From: Epiperipatus broadwayi
Taxonomy: Eukaryota > Onychophora > Udeonychophora > Euonychophora > Peripatidae
NCBI GenBank assembly: GCA_028023455.1
Contig: JAQFVV010006203.1
Location: 14,298,348-14,362,347 of the forward strand
DNA length: 64,000 nucleotides
Reading direction: 5' to 3'
In this document: positions 13,321 through 24,465 of the stretch, one piece after another
Layout: each line of letters opens with the position of its first letter
Numbering within the stretch: position 1 is the first letter of the stretch
Notes under the pieces: generated by a model
Told to the model about the DNA's origin: nothing
Databases searched by the model: none
The model's input: the letters and a program-made list of their open reading frames with translations, nothing else
Position numbers and translations under genes: made by a program

Positions 13321-14095
13321 GTTTTAGCTCTATAATCTCCAAGTAAGAATAAATTATTTTAAGAATTAATTTTCTTTACAACACAAAGGAAATAAAACCC
13401 ACAGTGACTCAATTTCTTCACGCACTTTAAGATAAGAATAATAAGATATATAAAAATACAAAGATATAATATTCATATCAGTTCACACTCTTCTCAATTA
13501 TTAAATCCCCATTCTCTTGCTTTGAAATATAATTATCTTTCACTTAATAAATACTCAATAGTTAAATAACAAATATACATTATCTTTGCCATGATTAAAG
13601 TTTTTTAATCTTGCAGGTCTTTAAAGCATTTTAAAATTATAAGGAAATTGGGGTGATCTGTTTAATCCTAGTTCACTTGGGTACTTTTAGGAACTGAGAT
13701 CCTGGGTAATAAGATGTTCCCCGTTGCTTTCTTCCGCTGCTTCTCCTCGGTGGGAATCCCAGTTCACCCGAAATGACAAAGATGGAAAAAAGAGCACTCC
13801 TTTTTCTCTTCCCATCTTTTTATACTTTTTTGCTCTTTTGTTTTCTGGAGTAGTTCACGAGGATCTGAGTGGAGAGTTTTATCAGTTCAATCATTATTGT
13901 AACTTCAATTAGTAGTTAGCCAATATTAACTGAATTTTCTCCGTTATCTGATTTTCCTTTCTGTAATTAGTTCCTGTTACACTATTTCCATTAAATATTT
14001 TATTTAATTAATATTCAATTTTCTCTATAACTTTATTTCTTTTTAATATTATTTTTATCTCTTCCCATAATTTTTATATACATTCATTAATCCTC
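13321..14095 (-). repeat. Gypsy 3' LTR (left copy)
   Basis: Starts near TTTAGCTCTATAATCTC and ends near TTATATACATTCATTAAT. It matches 17886-18665 along its length, for example TTAATTTTCTTTACAACA and GAATTTTCTCCGTTATCTGA in both. Because the coding region is on the minus strand, this is the downstream LTR. Confidence 0.8.
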
Positions 14096-14639
14096 TTCCT
14101 ACTACAGAAAATAGATTAGTAAAGTTTAAAACAATCCTGTAATTTTTTTGGCTTACATTTTATAAGTTAGAGTCTGGACAAACTTTGCCTTTCTCTGGAT
14201 TCTATCTTGGTTTCTGGTACAGCTTTTTTATATTCTAAGTAAGACTATAGAGTCTCTTGAATTGCAATGTCTAATTCTATATTCACTCTTTCTTGTTTTC
14301 CATTTAGTTTCACTGACTTTTTATTATCTGGTAGTATTGTCATTGAAAACTGAATGTCTTCTGTGACTCAATGATGAACATAGTTTATATGCCGCCAATA
14401 TTCTTTCCATTTGGCATTCGAATGGTTGCTATTTGTCTAGATAATTTACTGGTGATTATCCATTCATCCATTCTTTTCAAACAGACCACATATCCAAACT
14501 TTCTTTACTTATTTGAAATATGTTGCCTTCACCATCATAGTGGAAATATTCATCCATCTTGGGGATTAACATTGCAAGTTTAATATGCAATTTCCTACCC
14601 ATCAGCAACCCAACTGGGGATTTATTGGTTGTTTTATAA

Positions 14640-15733
14640 TAGCGTGTTGAAACCACCGGAGGGCGTTATTTCTATGATAGCGCACAGAAATATGCCGTTT
14701 AGGCGGCCTACCACCACTATCAAACATTCTATTTCTAATGCGTAAGCCTAAAAATAGTCCGTTGTATGGGGTGGCTGCTGTGTCTATTTCTATGCTAATG
14801 CACAGAAACATGACATTTAATCTGCCGCAGAGGCTATCGTGTCAGCTTACAGCTCAGATTTGGGCTAAGCATTTTTGATATGCGATCACATTTCACTTTT
14901 GGCTACAGTATTGTGCGAGGATGGTTGAAATTCCGATTGTCAAAACTATTTTAATATTCATTAAGACCACCTCCCCCTCTATCTCCCATCTTTTAGGAAT
15001 GTCTACTAACAATTATCAGCAGAGTCTCATACTTCCCTAGCCTACATTTCCTGCTCAAAAAATTCGACAAGTGTAGGTGCAAGCGCGATTCGGATGAAAT
15101 CACGCTCTAAGAACAACTGCGAGCTTCTCTGACTGATGCTGGAAGGGTTATCAAACAAAAGAGCTTAAAGCTGCATGCATGGTGTTCCTGAACAGCCCTA
15201 AAAGTTGGTTTTAATTGCCGTATATATTTATGTTTTTGGTAATTATGGTAAAAACTTGGTCATCCTTTGAGTTAGAGCGTTATAAATGTTTTACCGTTAA
15301 ATGGAAATCTATTTATTTGTAATTTATAAAACAAAAAAATATAAAAAAGAAAAGAAGCTGATTTCGTAGAATACCCAACCGCCAAATGTAAGTAATGAGA
15401 AGAATAAAAAGTAACTACTTTTTAAAATTAATTTTGATTTATGTACTTTTTTTTTTCATTCAAAATTTTATTTGATAGATCGTACTTTTAAATGTGATCA
15501 ACAAAATAAAAAAAATACATACAAAAAAACCCCGCCCCCCAAAAAATATAAGTAATGAAAAGAATAACAAAAAAATTAAGTACTTTTTTAAATTCAATTT
15601 TTTGATTTCTGCATTTTTTTTTTTTTGTGTGTGTTAAAAAATTTATAAACAAACCCGGCGGCGGCCACGGCAACATTATATTTATCTTTGTTTACAAACA
15701 AACCATGCCCTCCGGTGGTTTCAACACGCTATT
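14640..15733. mobile_element. Inverted-repeat DNA element inserted in Gypsy integrase
   Basis: An identical 33-bp sequence occurs in opposite orientation at 14632-14664 and 15707-15739. It includes TAGCGTGTTGAAACCACCGG and continues GAGGGC. TTATAA, itself a palindrome, abuts both ends and may be the target site. The interior is CpG-rich at the left and contains a degenerate tandem duplication at about 15375-15640 (ATAAGTAATGAAAAGAATAA in both units). No transposase is visible. The superfamily is uncertain. Confidence 0.8.
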
Positions 15734-15769
15734 ATAAAATTACTGATTTATTTGTAACTGTTAACGGCA

Positions 15770-17850
15770 TGGAATATTGATGAAGCATCACATCATATAA
15801 AACTTCTTGCACGTTGTTCTAGCAGATTCTTAAAGCTTTTTTAATTTGTTAAATGACCTTTTCAGCCAGGCTGTTCAATTCAGAGAGGTAGGGGTGTGTG
15901 CGGATGTGTTTGATTCCTTTATTTATAAAATAATCCTCCATCTCTTGAGCAGTAAAGTGCATACCTTTATCTGAACCAATTATTTCCAGTAATCCCTGGC
16001 ATAAAAAAATAGCATTTTAACTTGATATTGTTATGAGGTACTCCACCCATTTAGAGTATGAGTACTAATAGTATTTTCCCACTGATAGGACCAGCATGAT
16101 CCATGTATAGTCTCTGCAATTGCTTATCTACTTTAGGCCACTGTATATATTCCTTTGGTTTCGTGCTCCTTTTGGATTTGGCAGGCTGTATATTTCTTAG
16201 TGTAAATTTTCTACATCTACAGTTATTCTTGGCCACCAAACATAGCTATGTGCTAAAGCTTTTGCACACACTACTCCTGGATGGCCTTCGTGGAATAGTT
16301 TTAAAATCTCTAGTTCTCCCTGTCTCCCATTAAAACACACCCTTTATGAATTAGATTTTTCCGGTTTGTCCAAAAAGCTCGTACCAAATCGTGGTTTCTT
16401 AGGTGGCCAGACATTCCTGATTCAATCCTTGAATAGCTGGTATCCTTTATCATCCCTAGTCCATTTTTCTACTGTATTATTAACCAATGCATGGATTTTC
16501 TCCTCAACTTTTGACCTTTGTGCGAATGAAAATTTTTCACGGTTTGCAGATAATTGGATGTGCATTTTCTACTAGCTCAATCTGTACTGGGCTTGTTGGT
16601 ATTTTACCCAATTCTTCGCTAAATAGACCCGAGTATTTATTTTGTATTTTTTAATTCAAGGGAAATTTTTTTAGCTATGCTACCTTGAATTCCTATTGCA
16701 CTAAACCAATCCCAACCTATTATAGGATTGATTTTACCTAGTACTATGAATAGTGGCAACTTAATTATGTTTTCATGATATCTAACCTGTATGTGTACTT
16801 GCCTCAGTAACTTTAGTGCATTGCTGCTTACATTTTGGATTTTAATATTTGTTATTTCTAGTTTTATATTAGCGTTGGCTGCTGACAGTGTTCTCCGATC
16901 TACCTGAGCCAGTATCAATTTCCATTTTCTATGCCACAATTTTACAATATTCCATCATAAATTGTTGTGAGCCTTCATCTCCTGTACTTTTTACTGTGTA
17001 CCTATTCAAGGGTTTAACTCCCCTACTTTTCTGAATCACAATTTTCTCTTGGTTCTCTTCATTACGGAGTATTTATATACTCATGCTAGATGTCCCTTAC
17101 AACCGCATTTAAAACATATTTCCTGCCTCCACCTACACTCTTTTACTCTAGATATTATTTTTCCACAGCAGAAGCATGAAATTTTGTTTTTCTTTTCAAC
17201 TTCAAGTTTGCGCGGATTTATACATATTTTCTCTGTAATGATAACTTGGGTATTAAAATTTATCTTTGGGTTTAGATTTAAAAACAGGAGCTCCTTCTAT
17301 TATTAGCTCATAAGCTATGCCTTTCTGTATGGCACTTTGATATGTTAAATCAATATCAGTTAACAATTGTTTTCTCAGTTTGTTATCAGACATGCCCCAG
17401 AGTAATTGATTTAAAAGTATTTCCTAAATCCAATTACCATGCCCACAATCTTTTGTTAGCTGTCTAAGAGCAGAATTATACTTTTTAATAGATTCTTCAT
17501 TAAATTGTTTCCTATTTCTTAACATTAAATGAGCTATGTAATGGATGGATGAGGACTAAAATATTTAGATTTTTTTTATTAATTTCTTGTATTGTACATT
17601 ATCAGTGATAGGAAAGGGGGAGGATCATAAACTTTATTCATTATCTGTGTAATTTCTTTATGTGCAAAACATAAAAGCACTGCAACTTTTTGTTTATTAT
17701 CCTGAATTCTGCTTAGAGTAAAAAAGTTTTCGATCTGAGTCATGTATAATGGTTATTTTGCAGCATTTCCCATATCAACATCGCAGATAGATGTTTGTCC
17801 ACAAAACAGCATTTCTTTTTTTTTTTCCATTTTGACTACCCTACTAGTTT
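15770..17850 (-). pseudogene. Gypsy gag-pol remnant without RT core
   Basis: Reading down the minus strand, a gag-like start MEKKKEMLFCGQTS begins near 17835. A zinc-knuckle pattern CFKCGCKGHLA lies near 17090. Protease-like sequence at 16939-16637 includes PLFIVLGKINPIIGWDW. Then comes the RT entry segment, LFSEELGKIPTSPVQIEL with ENAHPIICKP, near 16600-16500. Integrase follows almost at once: WPKVDKQLQRLYMDHAGP near 16130, then IGSDKGMHFTAQ and GIKHIRTHPYLSELNSLAEK near 15960-15850. Only about 400 bp separates protease from integrase, too short for RT plus RNase H. Stops and frameshifts are frequent, and SDN has become SDK in the integrase. A further integrase C-terminal part lies at about 14160-14600, beyond the inserted element. 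Confidence 0.78.
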
Positions 17851-17885
17851 TCTCTCTAAATCTGTTTGAACTAATGATTGTGCTA

Positions 17886-18665
17886 GGTTTAGCTCTATAA
17901 TCTCAGAGTAACAATAATAAATTATTTTAGGAATTAATTTTCTTTACAACATGAAGGAAATAAAATCCATAGCGGCTCAATTTCTTCATGCACTTTAGTA
18001 CAAGTTACAATATATAAGAATAATAGGATATATAAATATACAAAGATATAATATTCATATGAGTTCACACTCTTCTCAATTACAGAAATCCTTGCTCCAT
18101 TGCTTTGGAATATAGTCCCTTTCATTTAATACATATTCATTAGTTAAATAACAAGTAGAAGGCAATACATTACCTTTGCCATGATTAAAGTCTTTTAATT
18201 CTGCAGGCCCTTAAGGCATTTTAAAATCATAATAAGATTGTGGTGATCTGTTTTAACCCAGGAGTCAAGATCCTGGATAATAGGATGTCCCATATGGTTT
18301 CTTGTATTGCTTCTTCCTGGTGAGATTTCCAGTTGATCCAAAATGATGATGATGGAAAAAAGAGCATTCCTTTTTCTGTTCCTATCTTTTTATACTTTTC
18401 AGCTTTTTTGTTTTCTGAAGTAATAATATAGTTCATGAAGATCTGGGCAGAGAGTTTTATCAATTTCATATTTACTGTAACCTCAATTAGTAGTTAACTG
18501 ATACTAATTGAATTTTCTCCGTTATCTGATTTTCCTTTCCATAATTAGTTCCTGTTACACTATTTTGATTAAATATTTTATTTAATTAATAGTTGATTTT
18601 CTCTATTAATTTAGTTTTCTTTTTAATATTATCTTTATCTCTTCTCATAATTTTAATATACATAT
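17886..18665 (-). repeat. Gypsy 5' LTR (right copy)
   Basis: This is the partner of the left LTR. Small indels and many substitutions separate the copies, for example AACACAAAGG against AACATGAAGG. As the upstream LTR of a minus-strand element it would have held the promoter. I did not find a clear primer-binding site next to its inner end. Confidence 0.8.
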
Positions 18666-19547
18666 ATTTCATCTATTTTTTAAATATAAAATTACACTAA
18701 ATCAAAACTAGACTTTAAATATAATTATGCTGACATTAGGTTATAAATAAATTCTGTATAGTTTTAATCATAATAAAAAGTTCTTTAGAATTATTCAAAA
18801 AACAAATTCAGTTCCATGAATAAAGAGAACTTTTTATAGATAATGAGATGATAATAATAGTAATATTAGGCAATCATTGAAGTCTTCTGCATATCAAAGT
18901 ATCTGTAGAGAATTATATTTGTACTTTTTAGTAATTAAATGTAACATATTTTAAAGATTTCAGCCATTGTTTTGTGTATCTTGAAAGATATAAAGATTTT
19001 AAAATATGGACCAAGTTTTTCCAATAGAAAGTAATATAAATATATTCCCAAATATAGTTTAAACCCTCAAATTTTGACAAGTTACCACAAATTTTGTATA
19101 CCCATTATAAGCATCTTTAACTCATATTTAATATCCATTAAATATCAGTGATCACTTTTTCCTCACTCAGAAATAATTTTTTTGATTATATAGAGAATGC
19201 AGCAATAAGTAAATATTAAATGAAATACAAACAAGACTTCACAATTTCAGATTAATTGATTTTTTAATTGAAGATCAGTGTTCACTGATTATTCAATGTT
19301 TACACAGAAATGATTATAGAATGTGGAGAAAGAGATCCCTGTTATATTATTTGTTTATATTATATTTAATACAGTATAATATTTAAAATAAATTCTAAAA
19401 ATTTTTTAAAATTAAAATAATATTATTATAATTCTTGATAATTAATTAGTAAAAAAATCTGTCTTTATTTATTTATTAATTAGTAACAAACATTTAAACA
19501 TGAAAAAAATATAGTATAAAACTACTAATTAAAATTTTAAACTTTAC

Positions 19548-19726
19548 TTGGTCGGATAACCACTTTTGCTAATAGTAACAGATTCAAGAACTCCACAGGC
19601 TTTTAACTGATCCATAACAAATTCTGCATCCATTAATCCAGCTTGACAATATTTGTTAGGCTTAATGCAGCGCACATAATGGGTTGTACTTGATTCTAAT
19701 GTTTTCATTAATTTATCTAATGATAC
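19548..19726 (-). CDS. MYO19: Myosin XIX motor exon F: HYVRCIKPN region
   Basis: This exon has 59 codons plus two bases. It contains VSLDKLMKTLESSTTHYVRC followed by IKPN, then MDQLKACGVLESVTISKSGY ending in PTK across the splice. THYVRCIKPN is a hallmark of all myosin heads, and LKACGVLESVxISxxGYP is the SH1/SH2 helix region that drives the lever arm. Human MYO19 has THYIRCIKPN-like and LEACGLVETIHISAAGFP sequences here. The acceptor AG is at 19728-19727 and the donor GTAAAG begins at 19547. The key residues are all present. Confidence 0.95.
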
Positions 19727-20232
19727 CTATATATTAATATATACATATAATTAATAATAAACACACAGCGCTTCAAACTATATGTACACAGTGGAATAAT
19801 AAATATTACAAACTCTTTTACATTAATTATGCAATATTTTTGTCAGATTGCCTAGAAAATGTAAAAAACTGTTTCTCGTGTCTATAAAAAAAGGCAAATA
19901 ATAGTATTTAGGATAAATTTCAAAGTAAATCCAGATGTAAACACAACCTTCTTCAATATGGTTAAATATTTCTCTGCAAGATAGCATTAAAATAAGTAGA
20001 AGTTAACTCTACATTGGGAAATTAAATGATTGTCCTTATTTAAAAAGGTAGTGTTAACATCTGGATTTAAGGTTCACCCTCAATAATACCATTTATTAGA
20101 TTTGCCATCTTCATAAGAACTGAGAAAGTAAATAAAAATTATTTTACATTTGCTAGAGATGTTAAAGGAATCTGACACAGATTGATAAAGTAGTATAAAA
20201 AGTCTTTGCAAAGTTTATCATTCCATTTACCT

Positions 20233-20282
20233 GTCTATCTATCCATCCATCCATCTATCTATATATATATATATATATATAT
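20233..20282. repeat. (ATCT/ATCC)n-(TA)n microsatellite
   Basis: Compound simple repeat: CTAT and CCAT tetramers followed by about ten TA units. It directly precedes the TGATCA start of the retrozyme-like unit. Confidence 0.9.
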
Positions 20283-20829
20283 GATCACTAGATGGAGCTT
20301 TACCAATAGCCCACTATCAAGCTTTGTTTACATAAATGCTGAGAGAGATAGAATTCAATATTTCTTTCAAATTGTCTCCAACCTTTAAACCATGGTTTCG
20401 AGCTAGTTGGCTCACATCAGTAAAGGGTAGGAAGACTAGAAACTAGATCTAAACACCAACTCTATAATCAGCATTTATAAAACACATTTCTATCAGATTG
20501 AAAACATGAATTTTTCAGATAAGTAAATATCTTCAAATCCAGTCAAACAAACTAGATAGCTATATGGGTCTGAATTCAGTTCAGTTTCACCATATAGTAA
20601 AAGCCTCTGCAATCTATATCATTGCAAAAACCTTCAAGGGTACATTTATGATAAACAAAACAAGTTATAAATTTCGTAACTTGCTTATAGCTTGCATTTT
20701 ATGATCACTAGATGGAGCTTTACCAAGCTATTGGTAGCTTTACCAAGCTATTGGTAAACCTCCATCTAGTGATCATAAAATGCAAGCTATAAGCAAGTTA
20801 CGAAATTTATAACTTGTTTTGTTTATCAT
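20282..20829. mobile_element. Retrozyme-like hammerhead repeat, locus 1
   Basis: A 420-bp unit runs from TGATCACTAGATGGAGC at 20282 to the next TGATCACTAGATGGAGC at 20702. It is followed by a head-to-head partial inverted unit ending near 20829. The second part alone is a near-perfect palindrome (about 20650-20829) centred on CTATTGGTAGC. The same unit occurs at 48786-49896, sharing for example CTAGATAGCTATATGGGTCT and CTGCAATCTATATCATTGCA. The unit holds a hammerhead fold on the minus strand. No protein is encoded. Units of this size with one type I hammerhead resemble metazoan retrozymes. Confidence 0.75.
20382..20426 (-). ncRNA. Hammerhead ribozyme, type I (A9U variant)
   Basis: Minus-strand order: stem I strand CCTTTA, core CTGATGT, stem II GAGC/GCTC with loop CAACTA, core GAA, stem III ACCATGGT, cleavage base U17, stem I strand TAAAGG. 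Stem I is six perfect pairs and stem II four. Stem III is a short palindrome, as in dimer-acting type I hammerheads. The one departure from the consensus is U in place of A at position 9, which may weaken cleavage. The other locus has different stem I and III sequences with pairing kept. Confidence 0.75.
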
Positions 20830-21289
20830 ATATAAATATTAGTATCTTTAGATAAATCAAAATGCTTTTTTTTTATATATATATAAATAATACATGTAAA
20901 TACAAATAACATATTAAAAAATGTATCCATTAATATGTTTTTTTACAAAAACTGGCTCATTCATAAAATATCAGCAAATATTTAAAAAATAAATGAGACC
21001 ATTCTATTAACGATAAAAAAAGAAAAAGCAAAAGGCAGGAAGAAACAAAAATATAAAAATGAGTTTTTGAATTCATAATATATGTCCCAAATTGGACATT
21101 TAATCTATTAATTTGCTATTTTGCAATGCTGATTTTTAATCTTTTCTGTAAAAAACTTTTCTCTTTAAAAAACTTCAATTCTTTTTTTAATTGTAGTCTT
21201 TATTGTATTCTATTATAGACTTATTCTCAAACGATGGCTGTGGAGGGTTGCATTAGATTCTAAGATCTAGATGCAGTGCTCTCAGCTAC

Positions 21290-21440
21290 AAGGCTCCTCA
21301 CTGACAAAGGCCACAAGCCAGAAACTAGTCTGGGAATATTGGATGAGTAGGCACTAGATGGGGATTTTATGCACAAGCCTTCTGGCATCCATTGATTACT
21401 CTGGTTGGCACAGGGTGGCACTGCTGTATGGAGAGTTTTG
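21290..21440. repeat. Partial copy of the 182-bp TIR element
   Basis: From GCCACAAGCCAGAAACTAGT to ACTGCTGTATGGAGAG this matches the interior and right TIR of the element at 50878-51059. The left TIR is missing; unrelated sequence (GCTCCTCACTGACAAAGG) precedes it. Confidence 0.75.
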
Positions 21441-23278
21441 CCTGTTTAAATGTGGAACATTTTGAATTATAATATTTGAGTTGCACTTAAAGCAAATGAT
21501 TAAATTGCAATTTATATATACAATGGTATTTCAGTAAATAATTTTTAAATTGTACTCAACTATAATTTTAATAAGTTTCTGATCCGTCATTTATTTTCTC
21601 CAGTCTCAAAAATTAATGGATCGAGAGTTCACTATAATTACCCCACTGAGAAAAAGTTATGCAAATGAGATAAACACTCGCCTTTCATGTACAATAACAT
21701 GTAAATAATGCATTGCTTAATTCCCAAGGCAATTCAAAAGATGAATGAAAAAATACAGTATTCAGCATTTTATAACAGTTATGATATGCAATGCAGCCAT
21801 ACATGGAATATACCTTTAATGAATATCATTTCCAAATGTCATTAGTATTGTAGAATACTAAAAAAAACCATGCCAGATATGATGCAAAATAGTGGAGGTA
21901 TGTTGACAATTGTTCTGGAAAATGGCTTCATAGTTAAAATCTGAAGAGACTTTGATTATTATCTGCAAACTTGCACTCAATGTTTTAACAATGTGCACTT
22001 AAACTGACTAGTTTTTATAATTAATGACAAAGAATAAGCAGCATACTTCTTACATATCTCACCAAATACTGATTGTGTTTGTGATTAAATAAAATTAGGA
22101 ATTGTCATCATTGCCATGCAACTCTGTGACATTCTGATCTTGATAATGTTTTGTGGGTAATGATTGTTTCAAAGCTCTTTGGCATTTCAGGTATGTTTGT
22201 TTAATTTTAAAAATTTAATTATTTTTTTTGGAACAATTTACATTGTGTGATATTTTTATAATTATATTATTTAGCAAAATGTAAATATATTCTAAATAAA
22301 AATGAAATTAAAACTGCAGAAAAAAATGACAATAGTGAAATGTTATATAAGGCTCAAACTGTAAAAGAAGCACACAGAAAGTTAAAATACATTGTGATGA
22401 GATGCTTTAAAAAATTATAAACCAATAAATAAATAATAAAGTACTTCAACAAAAGTAAAAAACTATTACCACAAGTGATCAAGAGTCACAATTATAAATA
22501 TGCTATCCTACAATTAACACTAGATACAATAATCATAAAACAAAATCAAGAGAAAGAATAGAAACTATTAAGAGATGGTTAGATAATTGTATGAATGTAA
22601 CACATAATTTTAGTAATTGCAAAAAAATAATTTTGATGTTTGATACTTTCTCTGTCTGATAAAGCATATAAAAAAGTATATTCCAACAAAATTAATAATT
22701 TTTATAAGTGGTAATAAAACTGTTGCATTTATAATAACTAATATTTGGAGTTGTATATGTAATAAATCTGTTACATTTTCCTATTGTCAAGATATATTAA
22801 GAATTTCTACCAGTTTATTCATTAAGAATTATAGTTAACATATAATCATATTATAAAATAGTTATTTTTAGGAAGACTTTAAGGAATAGTGCACTCACCT
22901 GTTATCTTTGTAACCTAGAGTTAGAATTAGAGTACTTTTTTTTTTCAAATGAGTAAAGAATTTCAAATCCTTAATTTTCAGCTGGTCAGTTTATAGTCGA
23001 TGCAGATATCCATCCAATATTGATCTTTAAATGGATAATAGCTTTTTTTAACTATTGAATAAAAGTTTCAAGATAATTGGAGTTTCTTAGATGAAATTTG
23101 ATATACTGACTTTATTCATTGATAAAATGTGCATCACATATCTATAGGCACAGAATCTATGGTTTACCTTTTGTTTTAAGTTGAAAAAAGAGAGTGGTAT
23201 TAACTAAAAAGTCTATAAAACAATAAAAAATAATGTTAAGTTTAAATGCTCAAAATTCTTGTATTAATTAGAGATTAC

Positions 23279-23425
23279 CTTAAATTTGGATAAAACTGTT
23301 TGTCTTTTATTCCTGCCATCACAGTTTGTCAAACAAGAAGCTACAAAATCAGATGGTATCAAATCTTGAAGAAAAATATTAGAACTATTTTGTATAAGTT
23401 CTATAAATTCAAGTGGTATATTATC
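23279..23425 (-). CDS. MYO19: Myosin XIX motor exon E: loop 2 region
   Basis: This exon has 49 codons, phase 0 at both ends. It begins DNIPLEFIELIQNSSNIFLQ and ends RQTVLSKFK. Human MYO19 has DPIPPELTRLLQQSQDPLLM and TVVSKFK at these points. The middle, about 20 residues with three Cys, corresponds to loop 2. That loop binds actin and varies most between species, so the weak similarity there is expected. The acceptor AG is at 23427-23426 and the donor GTAATC starts at 23278. Loop 2 is about as long as in the human protein. Confidence 0.92.
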
Positions 23426-23839
23426 CTAAAATACATAAAAAAAACAAAAGCAAATCATATATTGAAAAAAAAAACTTTATCAGAAAATCCAAATAATAAA
23501 AAAATATTTTAAATAAGTGTACAAGTTTGACTTTTGATTAAGAACAAGTATAACATTATGTTTTTGAAATACAAAGAGATAAATATTTAAGACAATATTA
23601 ATATATTTTAAGTATTAAAAGAGTTATTCCATTTTTTGCTGCTTATATAATATATAGTTTAGATCCAAAATTTAACTTTAATTTTCTACTATAAAATAAA
23701 TATCAAGTTATATATTAAAATATTGGATATTTATTATATATGTAAAAAACTCAAAGAGATTTAGTTTGTAGGTTTCAAAACTGTAGATGACTAGTATCAA
23801 AGCAATTCAATTCTGCTATCTGAGTGAATTACTTTGTTC

Positions 23840-23945
23840 TGTCTAGTTTAGTACAGTGGTAGACTGGAGTATAAGATTGTTAGATCGATTCCAATTCTAG
23901 CACTTCTGATGCTTAAATTTCGTACGAACTTCTGCACAATAAAAC
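23840..23945 (+). repeat. tRNA-derived SINE-like fragment
   Basis: A tRNA-like promoter order is visible: AGTACAGTGGTAGACTGG (box A region), then GATCGATTCC (box B region), with a tail GAACTTCTGCACAATAAAA. The acceptor stem cannot be closed, so this is not a tRNA gene. A similar tail occurs at 62520-62600. Confidence 0.55.
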
Positions 23946-24079
23946 TATTCTGTTAGTTCTTTTTTTACATATATGTAAAAATCATTACTGATAATCATTA
24001 AACCACATTAAATAAGAGATAAAGTCTAAAGTAGGTTTATGATTTTTATTCAGTCTGGAATATATCTATTTATTTAGAT

Positions 24080-24350
24080 ACGAGGAAGAGCCTCATGTGC
24101 TACATTTGAGTATCTGCCTTTCAAATCTATGACCAGAGGTTGAATCCTGACTGAATAAACTTAACATTTTTTTAAACAGATTCGAGATCTTTTTCCAAAT
24201 AAATAGCCTACTGGGAATCTACCTAACTATCAAATCAATAAATTGATATTTAGATACTCTTAATTAAAAGGCTAAAAAACTGCTCAAACCTTGAGAATGT
24301 GGTAATTGGAAAGCTTGGAGTCTTCTCTACAGGAGGATATTTTAAAGCTG
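24080..24350 (+). repeat. tRNA-derived SINE, copy 1
   Basis: CCTCATGTGCTACATTTGAG, a GAGTATCTGCC block and AGAGGTTGAATCCTGA form a tRNA-like head. The body ends GTAATTGGAAAGCTTGGAG. The copy at 33320-33540 shares head, AATAAACTTA spacer and the AATTGGxAAGCxTGG end, which defines a family. Confidence 0.7.
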
Positions 24351-24465
24351 TATTATTTATTATTTGGTTCTGAATATTTTATACATATAAATAAAAAATA
24401 AATAAATTAATGACCTCTAATATTATTTCATGAAATAAATTTAAAAGAAATTTATTTGTGTAGAA

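Larger units (their letters stand above)
13310..18670 (-). mobile_element. Gypsy-type LTR retrotransposon, internally deleted
   Basis: Two diverged direct repeats of about 780 bp (13321-14095 and 17886-18665) flank a 3.8-kb internal region. On the minus strand that region encodes, in order, gag with zinc knuckle, protease, only the beginning of RT, then integrase. The order PR-RT-IN and the integrase type place it in Ty3/Gypsy. Most of RT and all of RNase H are missing, and the integrase is split by a 1.1-kb inverted-repeat element. The LTRs differ at many positions, so the insertion is old. Exact ends and target duplication could not be fixed. Confidence 0.82.
5185..19547 (-). other. MYO19: MYO19 intron between exons F and G
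   Basis: This is the largest intron, 14.4 kb. From low to high coordinate it holds a hairpin (5263-5346), a CpG-richer block (about 6200-8450), a decayed LINE (about 9960-12500) and a Gypsy element with nested insertion (about 13310-18670). Stretches 5350-6200, 8450-9950, 12500-13300 and 18670-19540 show only AT-rich sequence. Confidence 0.8.
19727..23278 (-). other. MYO19: MYO19 intron between exons E and F
   Basis: This 3.6-kb intron contains a microsatellite (20233-20282), a retrozyme-like repeat with hammerhead ribozyme (20282-20829) and part of a TIR element (about 21290-21440). The segment 21440-23270 shows only AT-rich sequence. Confidence 0.8.
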
